Counted from the stretch's first letter, positions 1 through 7,270 are shown. The stretch is DNA of 24,077 nucleotides from JBBSGA01 sp038254585 (GCA_038254585.1 JBBSGA010000055.1:1-24077); one strand, 5' to 3'. Notes: generated by a model not told the origin, from the sequence alone. A program made the numbers and translations.

Positions 1-1
1 G

Positions 2-505
2 GTCGACCGTCTGTCAGAATTGGGCATTCGGAAGGCCGAGTGGCTGGCAAGCCTCCCCACGACGACGCCTGAGCTGGTCGAGGCGTGGTGGCACGCGGCG
101 TCCTGCCGCCCGAACCTCAAGGACAAGCGCGGCTATGCGGCGGTCGGTATCGGCAGCGGGCGGCTCCCGACGCCGGCAGGCCGGCAGCCGGCGGCAGAAT
201 GGACACCGGCCCAGAGCGCGCCAGCCCGGACCGCCGAGCTCCGGCCCTCCGCCCACGGCGATCTCTGGCGCTCGGCCCTCGCCCGCCTGCGCGCGGCAGT
301 CTCGCCCGACGAATATGCCACCTGGCTGGCGCCCACCGAAGTGCTCGACATAATCGGAGGGATCGTCGTGGTGGGGACGCCGAACGTCTTCGTGCGCGAC
401 CGGATCGAGGGCGCCTATCTTGCCCCGATGAGGGATGCTCTGGCCGCGGAGCTGGGAAGGCCCGTCGAGGTCGAGGTGGCTATCGGCTCGTCGGTGCCGG
501 TTTAG
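2..505 (+). CDS. DnaA N-terminal-like domain protein, partial (5' end outside window)
   Basis: The reading frame is open from the window edge, so the true start lies upstream; 167 residues are visible. The first ~50 residues (LSELGIRKAEWLASLPTTTPE...) resemble the end of a winged-helix or HTH replication-type protein. A Pro/Ala-rich linker follows. The last ~80 residues (LWRSALARLRAAVSPDEYATWL ... VVVGTPNVFVRDRIE) have the pattern of the DnaA N-terminal domain: a Trp-containing first helix, the 'TWL' motif, then beta strands. No AAA+ ATPase or DnaA box-binding domain follows, so this is not DnaA. Similar orphan DnaA_N-tailed proteins are frequent in Chloroflexota and in plasmids or phages. 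The gene stops with TAG before a small stem-loop and is convergent with the next gene. Role in replication or regulation is inferred. Confidence 0.7.
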   Translation, partial: VDRLSELGIRKAEWLASLPTTTPELVEAWWHAASCRPNLKDKRGYAAVGIGSGRLPTPAGRQPAAEWTPAQSAPARTAELRPSAHGDLWRSALARLRAAVSPDEYATWLAPTEVLDIIGGIVVVGTPNVFVRDRIEGAYLAPMRDALAAELGRPVEVEVAIGSSVPV

Positions 506-572
506 GCGCGCGACACGTTGCGGAGGCGTTGCGTTACTTGCCCGCTTCTTTCAGTATAGCTTCGGCCGCTAG

Positions 573-591
573 CCCAACCTTCGGCGTTGGG
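573..591. terminator. Stem-loop between convergent genes
   Basis: CCCAAC (573-578) pairs with GTTGGG (586-591) around a 7-nt CTTCGGC loop. It sits in the 106-bp gap between two convergent genes, where a shared terminator is expected. There is no T-run on either side, so intrinsic termination is only tentative. Confidence 0.4.
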
Positions 592-611
592 GTATCTCAC
601 GCCCGCCGTGG

Positions 612-1592
612 CTAGATCCGGCCCGCCAATCCAAACAGGCGCGCCCGCTCGGCCGCCTCGTCGCTCAGCGGTACTGGTGTCAGCAACAGCTCGTCGAGCC
701 CGGCGTCTAGCAGCTCGTGTAGCCGCTCCGTTACGGCAGACGCGTCGCCCATCGCCACCAGGCTGTCCACCAGAGCATCGCTCACGCTCCCGTCCGCCTC
801 GACGGGGTAGCCTGCCGCGGCGAACATATTGGCGTAGAAGGGCAGGTGCGCGTAGCCGGAAAGACGCTGCCTCGCAGCCGAGCGGACGGCGCCCGCGTCG
901 GTATTCAGCGCCACCCAGACGTGCGCAACCAGCGGCGGGGTGGCTCGCCCGGCGCCGCGGGCGCCGGCCCGCAGTGCCGGCAGGGCAACGGCACGCAGGT
1001 AGGGCGGCGGGCAGTTCCACGAGATCGCGCCGTCGGCCACCTCGCCCGCGAGACGGTAGGCTCCTTCGCCGAGAGCGGAGATCAGCAGGGGCACCCGTGG
1101 CGCGCTCGAGAGCTTGGCTTTGGCGGTGAAGAAACGCCCGTGGTAGTCGACGGTTCCCTCCCAAAGCGCCGCCCGCAGCACGTCGACGTACTCGTGAAGA
1201 TGTGCGAGCGGCGCGTCCATCGGCAGGCCGTAGGTACCTTCGATCGTCGGTCGATGGCTCGGTCCGACCCCTAAGCGCAGCCGGCCGGGGCTGAGCGCCG
1301 CAACGGTCGCGGCCTGCTGTGCCAGGGCCAGCGGGTGTCGCGGGTAGGTCGGCACGATCGACGTTCCCAGCTGCATCCGCTCGGTCCGCCCGACGGCCGC
1401 GGCAAAGACCGTGAGCGAGTCGGGTGACGCCGGATTCTGGGTCATCCAGACCTGGTGGACGCCGGCCGCCTCGGCCTCCACGATCACGTCGACCAAGGCC
1501 GGCGCATCTGCCGCCGCGATCGAGATCCCGATCCGCTCACGTCGCGGGCGCGCTCCAGTCGTATCCGGTCTATCGCCTTGCTGTTGGCTCAT
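612..1592 (-). CDS. LLM-class (luciferase-like) F420/flavin-dependent oxidoreductase
   Basis: A 326-residue protein with the TIM-barrel pattern of the bacterial luciferase-like monooxygenase family, in the F420-dependent LLM subgroup. Visible family landmarks are IGISIAAADAPALVDVIVEAEAAGV near the N-terminus, the GTSIVPTYPRHPLALAQQAATVAALSPGRLRLGVG block (about residues 95-130), which is very typical of LLM-class F420 enzymes, and the C-terminal 'GLDELLLTPVPL' strand. Members oxidise or reduce substrates with F420 or FMN in the cytoplasm; the substrate cannot be told. The ATG is preceded by AGGGGA at good distance. The gene is divergent from the Gfo/Idh/MocA gene at 1807, with a shared 214-bp control region holding a perfect palindrome. 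Length is normal for the family (300-350 aa). Confidence 0.85.
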   Translation of the reverse strand: MSQQQGDRPDTTGARPRRERIGISIAAADAPALVDVIVEAEAAGVHQVWMTQNPASPDSLTVFAAAVGRTERMQLGTSIVPTYPRHPLALAQQAATVAALSPGRLRLGVGPSHRPTIEGTYGLPMDAPLAHLHEYVDVLRAALWEGTVDYHGRFFTAKAKLSSAPRVPLLISALGEGAYRLAGEVADGAISWNCPPPYLRAVALPALRAGARGAGRATPPLVAHVWVALNTDAGAVRSAARQRLSGYAHLPFYANMFAAAGYPVEADGSVSDALVDSLVAMGDASAVTERLHELLDAGLDELLLTPVPLSDEAAERARLFGLAGRI

Positions 1593-1685
1593 CGCTTGTT
1601 CCCCTACTCATTCTGCTCGGCAGGCGGAGCGCCGAGGCCGGGAGACATCTACATGATGAAGGGTAGCATAGCTGGCTGGACAAGA

Positions 1686-1707
1686 CGCGTAACAAAATTG
1701 TTACGCG
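1686..1707. promoter_or_regulatory. Perfect 22-bp palindrome, probable operator
   Basis: Arms CGCGTAACAA (1686-1695) and TTGTTACGCG (1698-1707) are exact reverse complements separated by AA. It lies centrally in the divergent intergenic region, about 95 bp upstream of the LLM gene start and 100 bp upstream of the oxidoreductase start. The symmetric GTAACAA half-site is typical of a homodimeric repressor. Which family binds it is not clear: the centre AAAATT is unlike the CG-centred LacI sites, and no intact regulator gene is present in the window. Confidence 0.65.
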
Positions 1708-1710
1708 ATT

Positions 1711-1750
1711 TTGATTTGCTCAGGATCAGGTACAGTAGGCATACTATAAC
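1711..1750 (+). promoter_or_regulatory. Tentative promoter for the saccharide gene group
   Basis: Just downstream of the palindrome are TTGATT (1711-1716), TTGCTC (1716-1721) and the -10-like hexamers TACAGT (1731-1736) and TACTAT (1742-1747). No pair has ideal spacing, so the exact promoter is uncertain, but the stretch is AT-richer than its surroundings and correctly placed for the gene at 1807. Confidence 0.3.
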
Positions 1751-1806
1751 TTCGGCCCGCGGCACTGCAGGTTGAACGACAGACCAAGTATAGAGGAGAG
1801 CTGTAG

Positions 1807-3060
1807 ATGGATCCGATCAGGCTGATTGTCGTCGGCGCGGGCAGCCGCGGCTCCGGTTATGCTGGGTATGCCCGGCAGCATCCCGACGAGCTCCAGATCG
1901 TCGGCGTCGCCGAGCCCCGCGACTTCTACCGGGAGCGCCTTGCCGACGATTACGACCTTCCATACGACAACGTCGCCGCAGACTGGCATGAGCTCGCCGC
2001 CCGTCCCAAGTTCGCCGACGGCGTGATAATCGCGACCCAGGATGCAATGCATGCCGACCCGGCGGTGGCTTTTGCGGACCTGGGCTACAACGTGCTGCTC
2101 GAAAAGCCGCTCGCTCCAGATCCCCACGATTGCCGGCGGATTGTCGACGCCGCCAAGCGCAACGGCATCATCTTCGCCGTCTGCCACGTTATGCGCTATA
2201 CCCATTATACGCAACAGCTCAAGGTGGTCCTCGACGCTGGCCGCATCGGCGAGATCGTCAGCATCGAGCACCTGGAGCCGGTGGGCTACTGGCACCAGGC
2301 GCACTCTTTCGTGCGCGGCAACTGGCGCAACGAGGCCCAGTCGTCGCCGATGCTGCTGGCCAAATCCTGCCACGATCTCGACTGGCTGCGCTATATCATG
2401 GGCCAGCCCTGCGTCCAGGTCTCGTCCTTCGGCAACCTGAAACATTTCCGTCCGGAGGAGAAGCCGGCGGGCGCCGCCGATCGCTGCCTCGACTGCCCGA
2501 TCGAGCCGAACTGCGCCTACTCGGCCGTCAAGATCTATCTCGGCCGGGTCCGTCGCGGCGAGACGGGCTGGCCGGTGAATGTCCTCACGCCCGACGTGAC
2601 GGTAGACGGAGTGACCGAGGCGCTTCGTACCGGACCCTACGGGCGATGCGTTTGGGCCTGCGACAACGACGTTGTCGACCACCAGGTCGTCAACATGCTC
2701 TTTGCCAACGGGGCGACCGCGTCGTTTACGATGACCGCCTTCACCCGGCAGCGCGCGCGCGAGACCCACATCTTCGGAACGCGCGGCGAGATCTATAGCA
2801 ATGGCTCGACGATCGAGATCTACGACTTCCTGACCGACCGCACCGAGACGATCACGACAGACCGCACATCCGATGGATCGATTTTAACCGGCCACGGCGG
2901 CGGCGACTATGAGATCATGAAGCGCTTCGTCGCCGCCATCGCCGGCGACGATCCTACCAAGCTTCTCTCCGCGCCCGACGAGAGCCTTGAGACGCACCTG
3001 ATGGTCTTTGCAGCCGAAGCCGCGCGCCGGGAAGGTCGTGTCGTGGACGTAGCTGTATAG
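1807..3060 (+). CDS. Gfo/Idh/MocA family oxidoreductase
   Basis: A 417-residue NAD(P)-dependent dehydrogenase of the glucose-fructose oxidoreductase/inositol dehydrogenase/MocA family. The N-terminal Rossmann fold starts VVGAGSRGSGYAGYA (residues 8-22). The family EKPL motif has Lys100, and the second half of the active site shows K186 and H189 in the sequence AKSCHDLDW. An insert with three cysteines, C227, C230 and C236 (CLDCPIEPNC), occurs in a subset of this family and could hold a metal or a disulfide. The start is ATG with AGGAG upstream (AGAGGAGAG). It probably oxidises a sugar or polyol in the cytoplasm. It is followed 231 bp later by GH3 and GH140 glycosidase genes on the same strand, so a job in processing sugars they release is likely. 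Substrate unknown. Confidence 0.9.
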   Translation: MDPIRLIVVGAGSRGSGYAGYARQHPDELQIVGVAEPRDFYRERLADDYDLPYDNVAADWHELAARPKFADGVIIATQDAMHADPAVAFADLGYNVLLEKPLAPDPHDCRRIVDAAKRNGIIFAVCHVMRYTHYTQQLKVVLDAGRIGEIVSIEHLEPVGYWHQAHSFVRGNWRNEAQSSPMLLAKSCHDLDWLRYIMGQPCVQVSSFGNLKHFRPEEKPAGAADRCLDCPIEPNCAYSAVKIYLGRVRRGETGWPVNVLTPDVTVDGVTEALRTGPYGRCVWACDNDVVDHQVVNMLFANGATASFTMTAFTRQRARETHIFGTRGEIYSNGSTIEIYDFLTDRTETITTDRTSDGSILTGHGGGDYEIMKRFVAAIAGDDPTKLLSAPDESLETHLMVFAAEAARREGRVVDVAV

Positions 3061-3077
3061 TTGACGTAACTGTATAG
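3046..3077 (+). repeat. 17-bp-period tandem duplication over the stop codon
   Basis: GACGTAGCTGTATAG (3046-3060) is repeated as GACGTAACTGTATAG (3063-3077), with one mismatch and a TT spacer. The first copy encodes the last residues and stop of the oxidoreductase; the second is a non-coding copy with its own in-phase-like stop. It looks like a small local duplication. Confidence 0.7.
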
Positions 3078-3252
3078 CCGATGATCTGCTCCGATCGGCC
3101 GCGGTTACCCGGCCCGCCGTAGACGTTGGCCGTACCGAAATGGTCGTAGTCAGGGCAGCATCCACGCGACGTCGATCCGGACGGCGGCGGAGCTGACCGT
3201 GGTAAAGTTGTAGCCGGCGTGTGTAGCGGGCGGTAGGCGCCGTGTGCGGGCA

Positions 3253-3264
3253 TGGGACGTCCCA
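3253..3264. promoter_or_regulatory. 12-bp palindrome upstream of the GH3 gene
   Basis: TGGGACGTCCCA is a perfect palindrome with a CG centre, located 28 bp before the GH3 start codon. CG-centred short palindromes are typical of LacI-family operators, but this one could be chance in GC-rich DNA. Confidence 0.3.
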
Positions 3265-3291
3265 AACGTCGAGCGATAGGAAGAAGCGGCA

Positions 3292-4962
3292 ATGGAGATC
3301 GACGCAGTGCTCGATCGGATGACCCTCGAAGAAAAAGTCGGCCAGATGTTTATGCTCGCCTTTGCGGGTAGCCAGCTCCGTGAAGCGGAACTACTTTTAC
3401 GACAGCATGGTGTGGGTGGATGCTACCTCAGCCAGGACAACGCTGCCACACCGTCGGAGGCCGCGGAGCTCAGCGCGACCCTGCAGCAGTTTGCGCGTGA
3501 CACTCGACTATCCATCCCGCTGCTCCTCGGGGTTGATCACGAGGGAGTGTGGGGGGTGATGGTGCCGTACAGTGCCACCGGACCGGGCAATCTTGCCCTG
3601 GGCGCGGCCCAGTTGCCGCACATCACGCGCCGGATGTACGGCGTGCTCGGCGCCGAGCTCGCAGCCGTAGGCTTCAACACGCTTCTGGCGCCCTGTGCGG
3701 ACGTCAATTCCAATCCGGATAACCCGATCATCGGCACCCGATCGTTCGGCGAAGACCCGGGGCACGTTGCCGAGCTCGTGGTGGCCGCCGTCGAAGGCGC
3801 GCGGGAAGCCGGCGTCATTACGACCGTGAAACACTTCCCCGGCCACGGCGATACGGTGGTCGACAGCCACCGCGGGCTGCCGCGCGTCGATCGGAGTAGG
3901 GCCGCGCTCGAGGCGATCGATCTGCTCCCGTTCCGCGCTGCGATCGCGGCCGACGTCGATATCGTGATGACCTCGCACATCCTCTACCCCGCGCTCGACC
4001 CCGAGCACCCGGCCACGCTGTCCGCGGTCATTTTGCAGGATCTGCTGCGCAGCGCGTTGGGATTCGACGGCGTGATCCTCTCTGACAGTATGAACATGGG
4101 AGCCATGCGGAAGCACTATGCCCCCGACGAAGCCGCGGTTCGTGCCGTGCTCGCCGGCGTCGATGTCCTCATGCTGGCCGAGGAGCATTACGATCACAAC
4201 GCCGCTACCTACCTTGAGAAGCAGCTCCTCTGTGTCGAGGGCGTCATCGACGCGGTGCGCCAGGGCCGCATCCGGCAGCACCGGATCGACGACGCCGTTC
4301 GCCGCGTCCTCGCGCTGAAAGCGCGGCATCACCTCGCCGAGGAGACGTCAGCGGGGCAGACGCCGCACGAGGTGGGGAGCGCGGAGCACCGTGCCGTCGA
4401 ATTTGAGGCCGCCGCGGCCGGCGTCACCCTCGTGCGCGATGACCGCCGGCTCCTGCCGGTGCCGCCGAATGAACGAATCGTGCTGGTCAATGCGACGCCG
4501 CGCGCCAGCTATGACATCGTGCTGCGGACACGTGGCATCGGCCCAAACCAGCCGGTAGCGGCGTTCGACGTCTTTGCCGAGCGTCTGCTGGCGGCCCGTC
4601 CCGAGATTGAAACGATTCCGCACGAGGCGTTCGCCGGCTCCGAGGTCGCCCCAGGGTTGACCGAGGCCGGAACTGTTCTTGTCGTCACGGAGAATTACCC
4701 GCTGCCGGGGACCGACTTCGACACCCAGTCGCAGCACGCCCTCGTTGCTCGCCTGATCGATCTGGCCGGCGATCGCCTGGCGGTCATCGCGCTCCGCGAT
4801 CCATACGAATTGGCGCAGTTCCAGCAGGTCGGCACCTACCTCTGTACCTGCAGCAGTCGACCATGTGCGGCACAGGCCGCCGCGGACGTCGTGCTGGGCT
4901 ACCTGCAGGCTATGGGGAAGCTCCCGGTGTCCGTCACCGGAGCACCCGCAGCTGGCCGGTAG
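3292..4962 (+). CDS. Glycoside hydrolase family 3, NagZ-like beta-N-acetylhexosaminidase
   Basis: A 556-residue GH3 enzyme. The N-terminal TIM barrel (about residues 1-345) begins with MTLEEKVGQMFM. It has the NagZ signature K180-H181-F-P-G-H-G-D followed by D191-S-H193, the Asp-His dyad that serves as acid/base in the N-acetylhexosaminidase branch. The SDSMNM motif carries the expected nucleophile D265. The C-terminal half (from about 360) looks like the GH3 second alpha/beta domain. This makes the protein longer than single-domain NagZ (~340 aa) and closer to Bacillus-type two-domain enzymes. No signal peptide is visible, so it is probably cytoplasmic. SD AGGAAG lies before the ATG. It probably cleaves terminal beta-linked GlcNAc or related sugars; exact specificity (hexosaminidase, glucosidase or phosphorylase activity) is not decidable here. 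Confidence 0.9.
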   Translation: MEIDAVLDRMTLEEKVGQMFMLAFAGSQLREAELLLRQHGVGGCYLSQDNAATPSEAAELSATLQQFARDTRLSIPLLLGVDHEGVWGVMVPYSATGPGNLALGAAQLPHITRRMYGVLGAELAAVGFNTLLAPCADVNSNPDNPIIGTRSFGEDPGHVAELVVAAVEGAREAGVITTVKHFPGHGDTVVDSHRGLPRVDRSRAALEAIDLLPFRAAIAADVDIVMTSHILYPALDPEHPATLSAVILQDLLRSALGFDGVILSDSMNMGAMRKHYAPDEAAVRAVLAGVDVLMLAEEHYDHNAATYLEKQLLCVEGVIDAVRQGRIRQHRIDDAVRRVLALKARHHLAEETSAGQTPHEVGSAEHRAVEFEAAAAGVTLVRDDRRLLPVPPNERIVLVNATPRASYDIVLRTRGIGPNQPVAAFDVFAERLLAARPEIETIPHEAFAGSEVAPGLTEAGTVLVVTENYPLPGTDFDTQSQHALVARLIDLAGDRLAVIALRDPYELAQFQQVGTYLCTCSSRPCAAQAAADVVLGYLQAMGKLPVSVTGAPAAGR

Positions 4963-4975
4963 TACTATAGACAGT

Positions 4976-5016
4976 GAGATAATGATCTCGGAATGTGTCA
5001 AGCGCTTTGAGACAGT
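4976..5016. promoter_or_regulatory. LacI-type operator-like core and small inverted repeat
   Basis: After the GH3 stop, GAGAT (4976-4980) and ATCTC (4985-4989) form a short inverted repeat. The 8-bp palindrome AAGCGCTT (5000-5007) follows, with TGTC to its left and GACA (5011-5014) to its right. AAGCGCTT with flanking TG/CA is the usual core of LacI/GalR-family operators. It is 436 bp before the GH140 start, rather far for direct control. Confidence 0.35.
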
Positions 5017-5266
5017 CGGTCGCTCGATTTAGGAAGCAGGTTCTGGATCTGCAGATGAGCGATCCGACCCGCGTAGCACGGCTGTGGCTGGCGATGGGGA
5101 TGGCGACGTTTGGGTGATCAGCGTGGGAAGCGCGCTGGAGGTCGGGCCAGCATCCGCTGCGGGCGAACTGCCGGACCCGCGGGCGCTGCTGGCGGCTTTC
5201 GCGCCAGGGCGTCTCATCGACATTCGCCACGCCCTGGGCAGCGACTATCGCGTCGGCTGGTGCCCG
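5017..5266. other. Gap with no convincing gene
   Basis: Short open frames exist on both strands, for example 20 codons from ATG 5055 and 80 codons ending 5326 on the plus strand. None has recognisable motifs and the latter runs antisense through the regulator remnant. The stretch may be decayed coding DNA. Confidence 0.4.
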
Positions 5267-5434
5267 CACAAGTCGTTCCGCCGTAAACCGATCGGTGATC
5301 AGCACATTGATCCAGCGTCCGACTAACGCCCCTCGTATCGCGGCCAGCTTCTTCCGTCCGCCAGCGATACCGGCTGCCCGCGCGGTGCGGCGGAGGCGCT
5401 CGAGATCCATTCCAATCACCCGATCATTCACATG
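5267..5434 (-). pseudogene. Remnant of a SorC/DeoR-family sugar-binding transcriptional regulator (C-terminus only)
   Basis: The minus strand reads HVNDRVIGMDLERLRRTARAAG, then IAGGRKKLAAIRGALVGRW, then INVLITDRFTAERLV. This is the pattern of the last ~55 residues of SorC-family effector-binding domains, where a Gly-Gly loop, 'K..AI.GAL.G..INVLITD' and a final 'TA..L' helix form the end of the sugar-phosphate-binding fold. No N-terminal HTH or remaining effector domain is present: directly upstream on this strand lies the antisense of the GH140 gene, and the normal stop after the final helix is missing. It is therefore a gene fragment, not a working regulator. Its edge coincides with the GH140 ribosome binding site. 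Identification is by eye from remembered family patterns. Confidence 0.65.
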
Positions 5435-5443
5435 AGGTGACGA

Positions 5444-6781
5444 TTGCGAATAAGTGTAAACCAGCGATTTCTCGTTCACGACGACGGCACACCCTTCTTC
5501 TATCTCGGCGACACGGCCTGGGAGCTGTTTCATCGGCTGACGCTGGACGAGGCCGAGCACTACCTGCGCGACCGCGCCGCCAAGGGCTTCACGGTGATCC
5601 AGGCGGTGGTGCTCGCGGAAATCGACGGCCTGCACACGCCGAACATGAACGGCGACGTGCCGCTGATTGACGACGATCCGGCGCAGCCGAACGAGGCCTA
5701 TTTTGCCCACGTCGACGCCGTGGTCGACCTGGCAGCCGCGCTCGGACTGCACATCGGTATGCTCCCGACCTGGGGTGACAAATGGAACCAGAAGTGGGGC
5801 GTCGGACCCGAGATCTTTACGCCTGAGAACGCCCGGGTCTTCGGAGCCTTTGTCGGGAGGCGCTATGCGGAGCAGCCGATGATCTGGATCATGGGTGGCG
5901 ATCGTCCGATCGAGAGCGATCAGCAGCGCATGATCGTGCGGGCCATGGCCGAAGGTGTGCAGGAAGGCGATGGCGGCCGTCACCTGATGACCTTCCATAC
6001 CTGGGGACCACACGCCACCTCCGAGTATGTCCATGACGAGCCCTGGCTCGACTTTCATACCTGTCAGAGCGGTCATAAGCGGAACCGTGAGAACTGGCGC
6101 TTCATCGAGGCTGACTATGCTCGCACGCCGACACGCCCATGTATGGATATGGAGCCCGGCTACGAAGATGCACAGAACGATATCATGAACCTGGATGGCG
6201 GCTACCTCGACGACTATGAGGTGCGCAAATCTCTGTACTGGGCACTTTTCGCCGGGGCGCATGGGCATACGTATGGCTGCTGGCCAATCTGGCAGATGTG
6301 GCGTGCCGGGTTGGGCCCGTCCTTCCTGGCGCGGAGGCCCTGGTACAGCGCGATGCAGTTGCCGGGATCGGGCCAGATGCAGCATGCCCGCAATCTGCTC
6401 CTGTCACGCCCGTTCCTCCACCGTATTCCCGATCAGTCGCTGATTGTCTCCGAGGTCGGCGCCGGAACCTATCACGTGCGCGCGACACGGGATGCTGGGG
6501 GGCGGTATGCGCTGGTCTACGTACCGGCCGGCGCCCACCGGGCGCAGCCGGGCGAGCTGGATATCAGCACCCCGTCGGGCAAGCGCCTGGCCGGCTCCTG
6601 GTACGACCCGCGCACGGGTGTAGCCCGTTCAATGGGTCTCTTCGACAAGCAGGACCGAATGAGCTTCACGCCCCCGGGAGGCGGGCCAGACTGGGTGCTG
6701 GTCCTGGATGACGCCGCGAGCAATTTCCCGCCCCCCGGGAGCAGGTTCCAGCAAGGCATGGATCGACAAGGGGCCAATTAA
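5444..6781 (+). CDS. DUF4038 / GH140-family glycoside hydrolase (apiosidase-like)
   Basis: A 445-residue protein that matches the DUF4038 barrel from its first residues: RFLVHDDGTPFFYLGDTAWELFHRL and GFTVIQAVVLAE, then LPTWGDKW. The C-terminal ~90 residues resemble the small beta domain called putative collagen-binding. Family GH140 contains an endo-acting apiosidase from rhamnogalacturonan-II degradation. The likely acid/base is D153 in IMGGDRP and the likely nucleophile is E237 in DMEPGYED, both in the expected places. The start is TTG at 5444, chosen because GAGGTGA (5434-5440) is a strong SD and because family members begin at this point. No signal peptide is seen, so the substrate is probably imported first. 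Other enzymes of the DUF4038 group have unknown specificity, so apiose is only a possibility. Confidence 0.85.
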   Translation: MRISVNQRFLVHDDGTPFFYLGDTAWELFHRLTLDEAEHYLRDRAAKGFTVIQAVVLAEIDGLHTPNMNGDVPLIDDDPAQPNEAYFAHVDAVVDLAAALGLHIGMLPTWGDKWNQKWGVGPEIFTPENARVFGAFVGRRYAEQPMIWIMGGDRPIESDQQRMIVRAMAEGVQEGDGGRHLMTFHTWGPHATSEYVHDEPWLDFHTCQSGHKRNRENWRFIEADYARTPTRPCMDMEPGYEDAQNDIMNLDGGYLDDYEVRKSLYWALFAGAHGHTYGCWPIWQMWRAGLGPSFLARRPWYSAMQLPGSGQMQHARNLLLSRPFLHRIPDQSLIVSEVGAGTYHVRATRDAGGRYALVYVPAGAHRAQPGELDISTPSGKRLAGSWYDPRTGVARSMGLFDKQDRMSFTPPGGGPDWVLVLDDAASNFPPPGSRFQQGMDRQGAN

Positions 6782-6802
6782 GCATGTCCCGAGGAGACGA
6801 TA

Positions 6803-6841
6803 ATGACCGAAGTGCTGCTGGTTGACGCGGGGGTGCGGTGA
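6803..6841 (+). pseudogene. 12-codon gene start with strong SD; truncated gene head
   Basis: GAGGAG (6794-6799 area) precedes ATG 6803, which encodes MTEVLLVDAGVR and a stop. It follows the GH140 stop by 21 bp, as the next gene of an operon would. The coding sequence ends where the decayed region with transposase remnants begins. It is probably the surviving 5' end of a lost gene, though a genuine tiny peptide is not excluded. Confidence 0.35.
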
Positions 6842-6908
6842 TAGCGCAGGCAACGCGGTCAGTCGCGCAGAGCTATCTGCCATTGACGAGCGGGCGCAAG
6901 AGCTCGAC

Positions 6909-6936
6909 TTTTGAGAAGATACTTATTTGCTATAAT
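6909..6936 (+). promoter_or_regulatory. Promoter-like sequence with perfect TATAAT
   Basis: TATAAT at 6931-6936 is preceded by TTTTGA (6909-6914, spacing 16) or TTGAGA (6911-6916, spacing 14). It points into the transposase debris and away from GH140. No intact gene follows closely; the P-loop gene starts about 450 bp downstream. Confidence 0.3.
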
Positions 6937-7017
6937 CCGTTAGGTTCGCTATGCAGCTCGTCTATAGTCATGATGCAACCCACCCAAGACAGGAAAGGCG
7001 ACTATGCTGCCAGCCGC

Positions 7018-7270
7018 GCCGAACGCTGTTGCCTCCCGCGGCTGCTGGGCCACCCATTCGACAGGGGGCGATCGCGTGGCGCCGACCTGCACGATGCGCC
7101 GCGAGCCGAGGTCGGTGATAAAGAAAGCGATGAGCGGCCGGACGAAGGCATCATGGATCTGCAGGAAGTCACAGGCCCAGCTATCCCTGGCATGGCTCTG
7201 GGGGAACGTTTCCAACGCTTGAGCATGCGGTCGCGGTGGATGCGCCTGCCGCATGTAGCACGGCAATCGC
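7018..7270 (-). pseudogene. Fragment of an integrase-core (rve/DDE-type) transposase
   Basis: The minus strand encodes YMRQAHPPRPHAQ, then SHARDSWACDFLQIHDAF, then RPLIAFFITDLGSRR, then TRSPPVEWVAQQPREATAFG. This is the start of an integrase catalytic domain: the W/IACDFLQ motif carries the first catalytic Asp, followed by the FFI.ELGSR strand and 'W.AQQLREA' helix typical of integrase-core transposases common in Chloroflexota. The second and third acidic residues of the DDE triad are missing because the similarity ends abruptly after ATAFG. The N-terminal HTH part is not recognisable either. It is a decayed fragment; no terminal inverted repeats were found. Confidence 0.65.

Noticed and set aside
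1744..2769. 341-codon minus-strand open frame
   Set aside because: Lies antisense to the Gfo/Idh/MocA gene, which has all family motifs and an SD; the antisense product is Arg/Asp/Val-rich with no motif, as expected in GC-rich DNA.
4976..4989. GAGAT-ATCTC inverted repeat as terminator of GH3
   Set aside because: Only five base pairs, AT-rich and without a T-run; too weak to call a terminator.
5084..5326. 80-codon plus-strand open frame before GH140
   Set aside because: No clear SD, no family similarity seen, and it overlaps the regulator remnant on the other strand.
5435..6385. Long minus-strand frame over GH140, continuous with the SorC remnant
   Set aside because: Only the part at 5267-5434 looks like a real family; upstream of it the frame is antisense to GH140 and shows no regulator features, so it is not an intact SorC gene.
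7004..7222. Plus-strand frame with AGGAAAGG before ATG at 7004
   Set aside because: The SD is good but the product is antisense to the integrase fragment and has no motif; a chance start is more likely.
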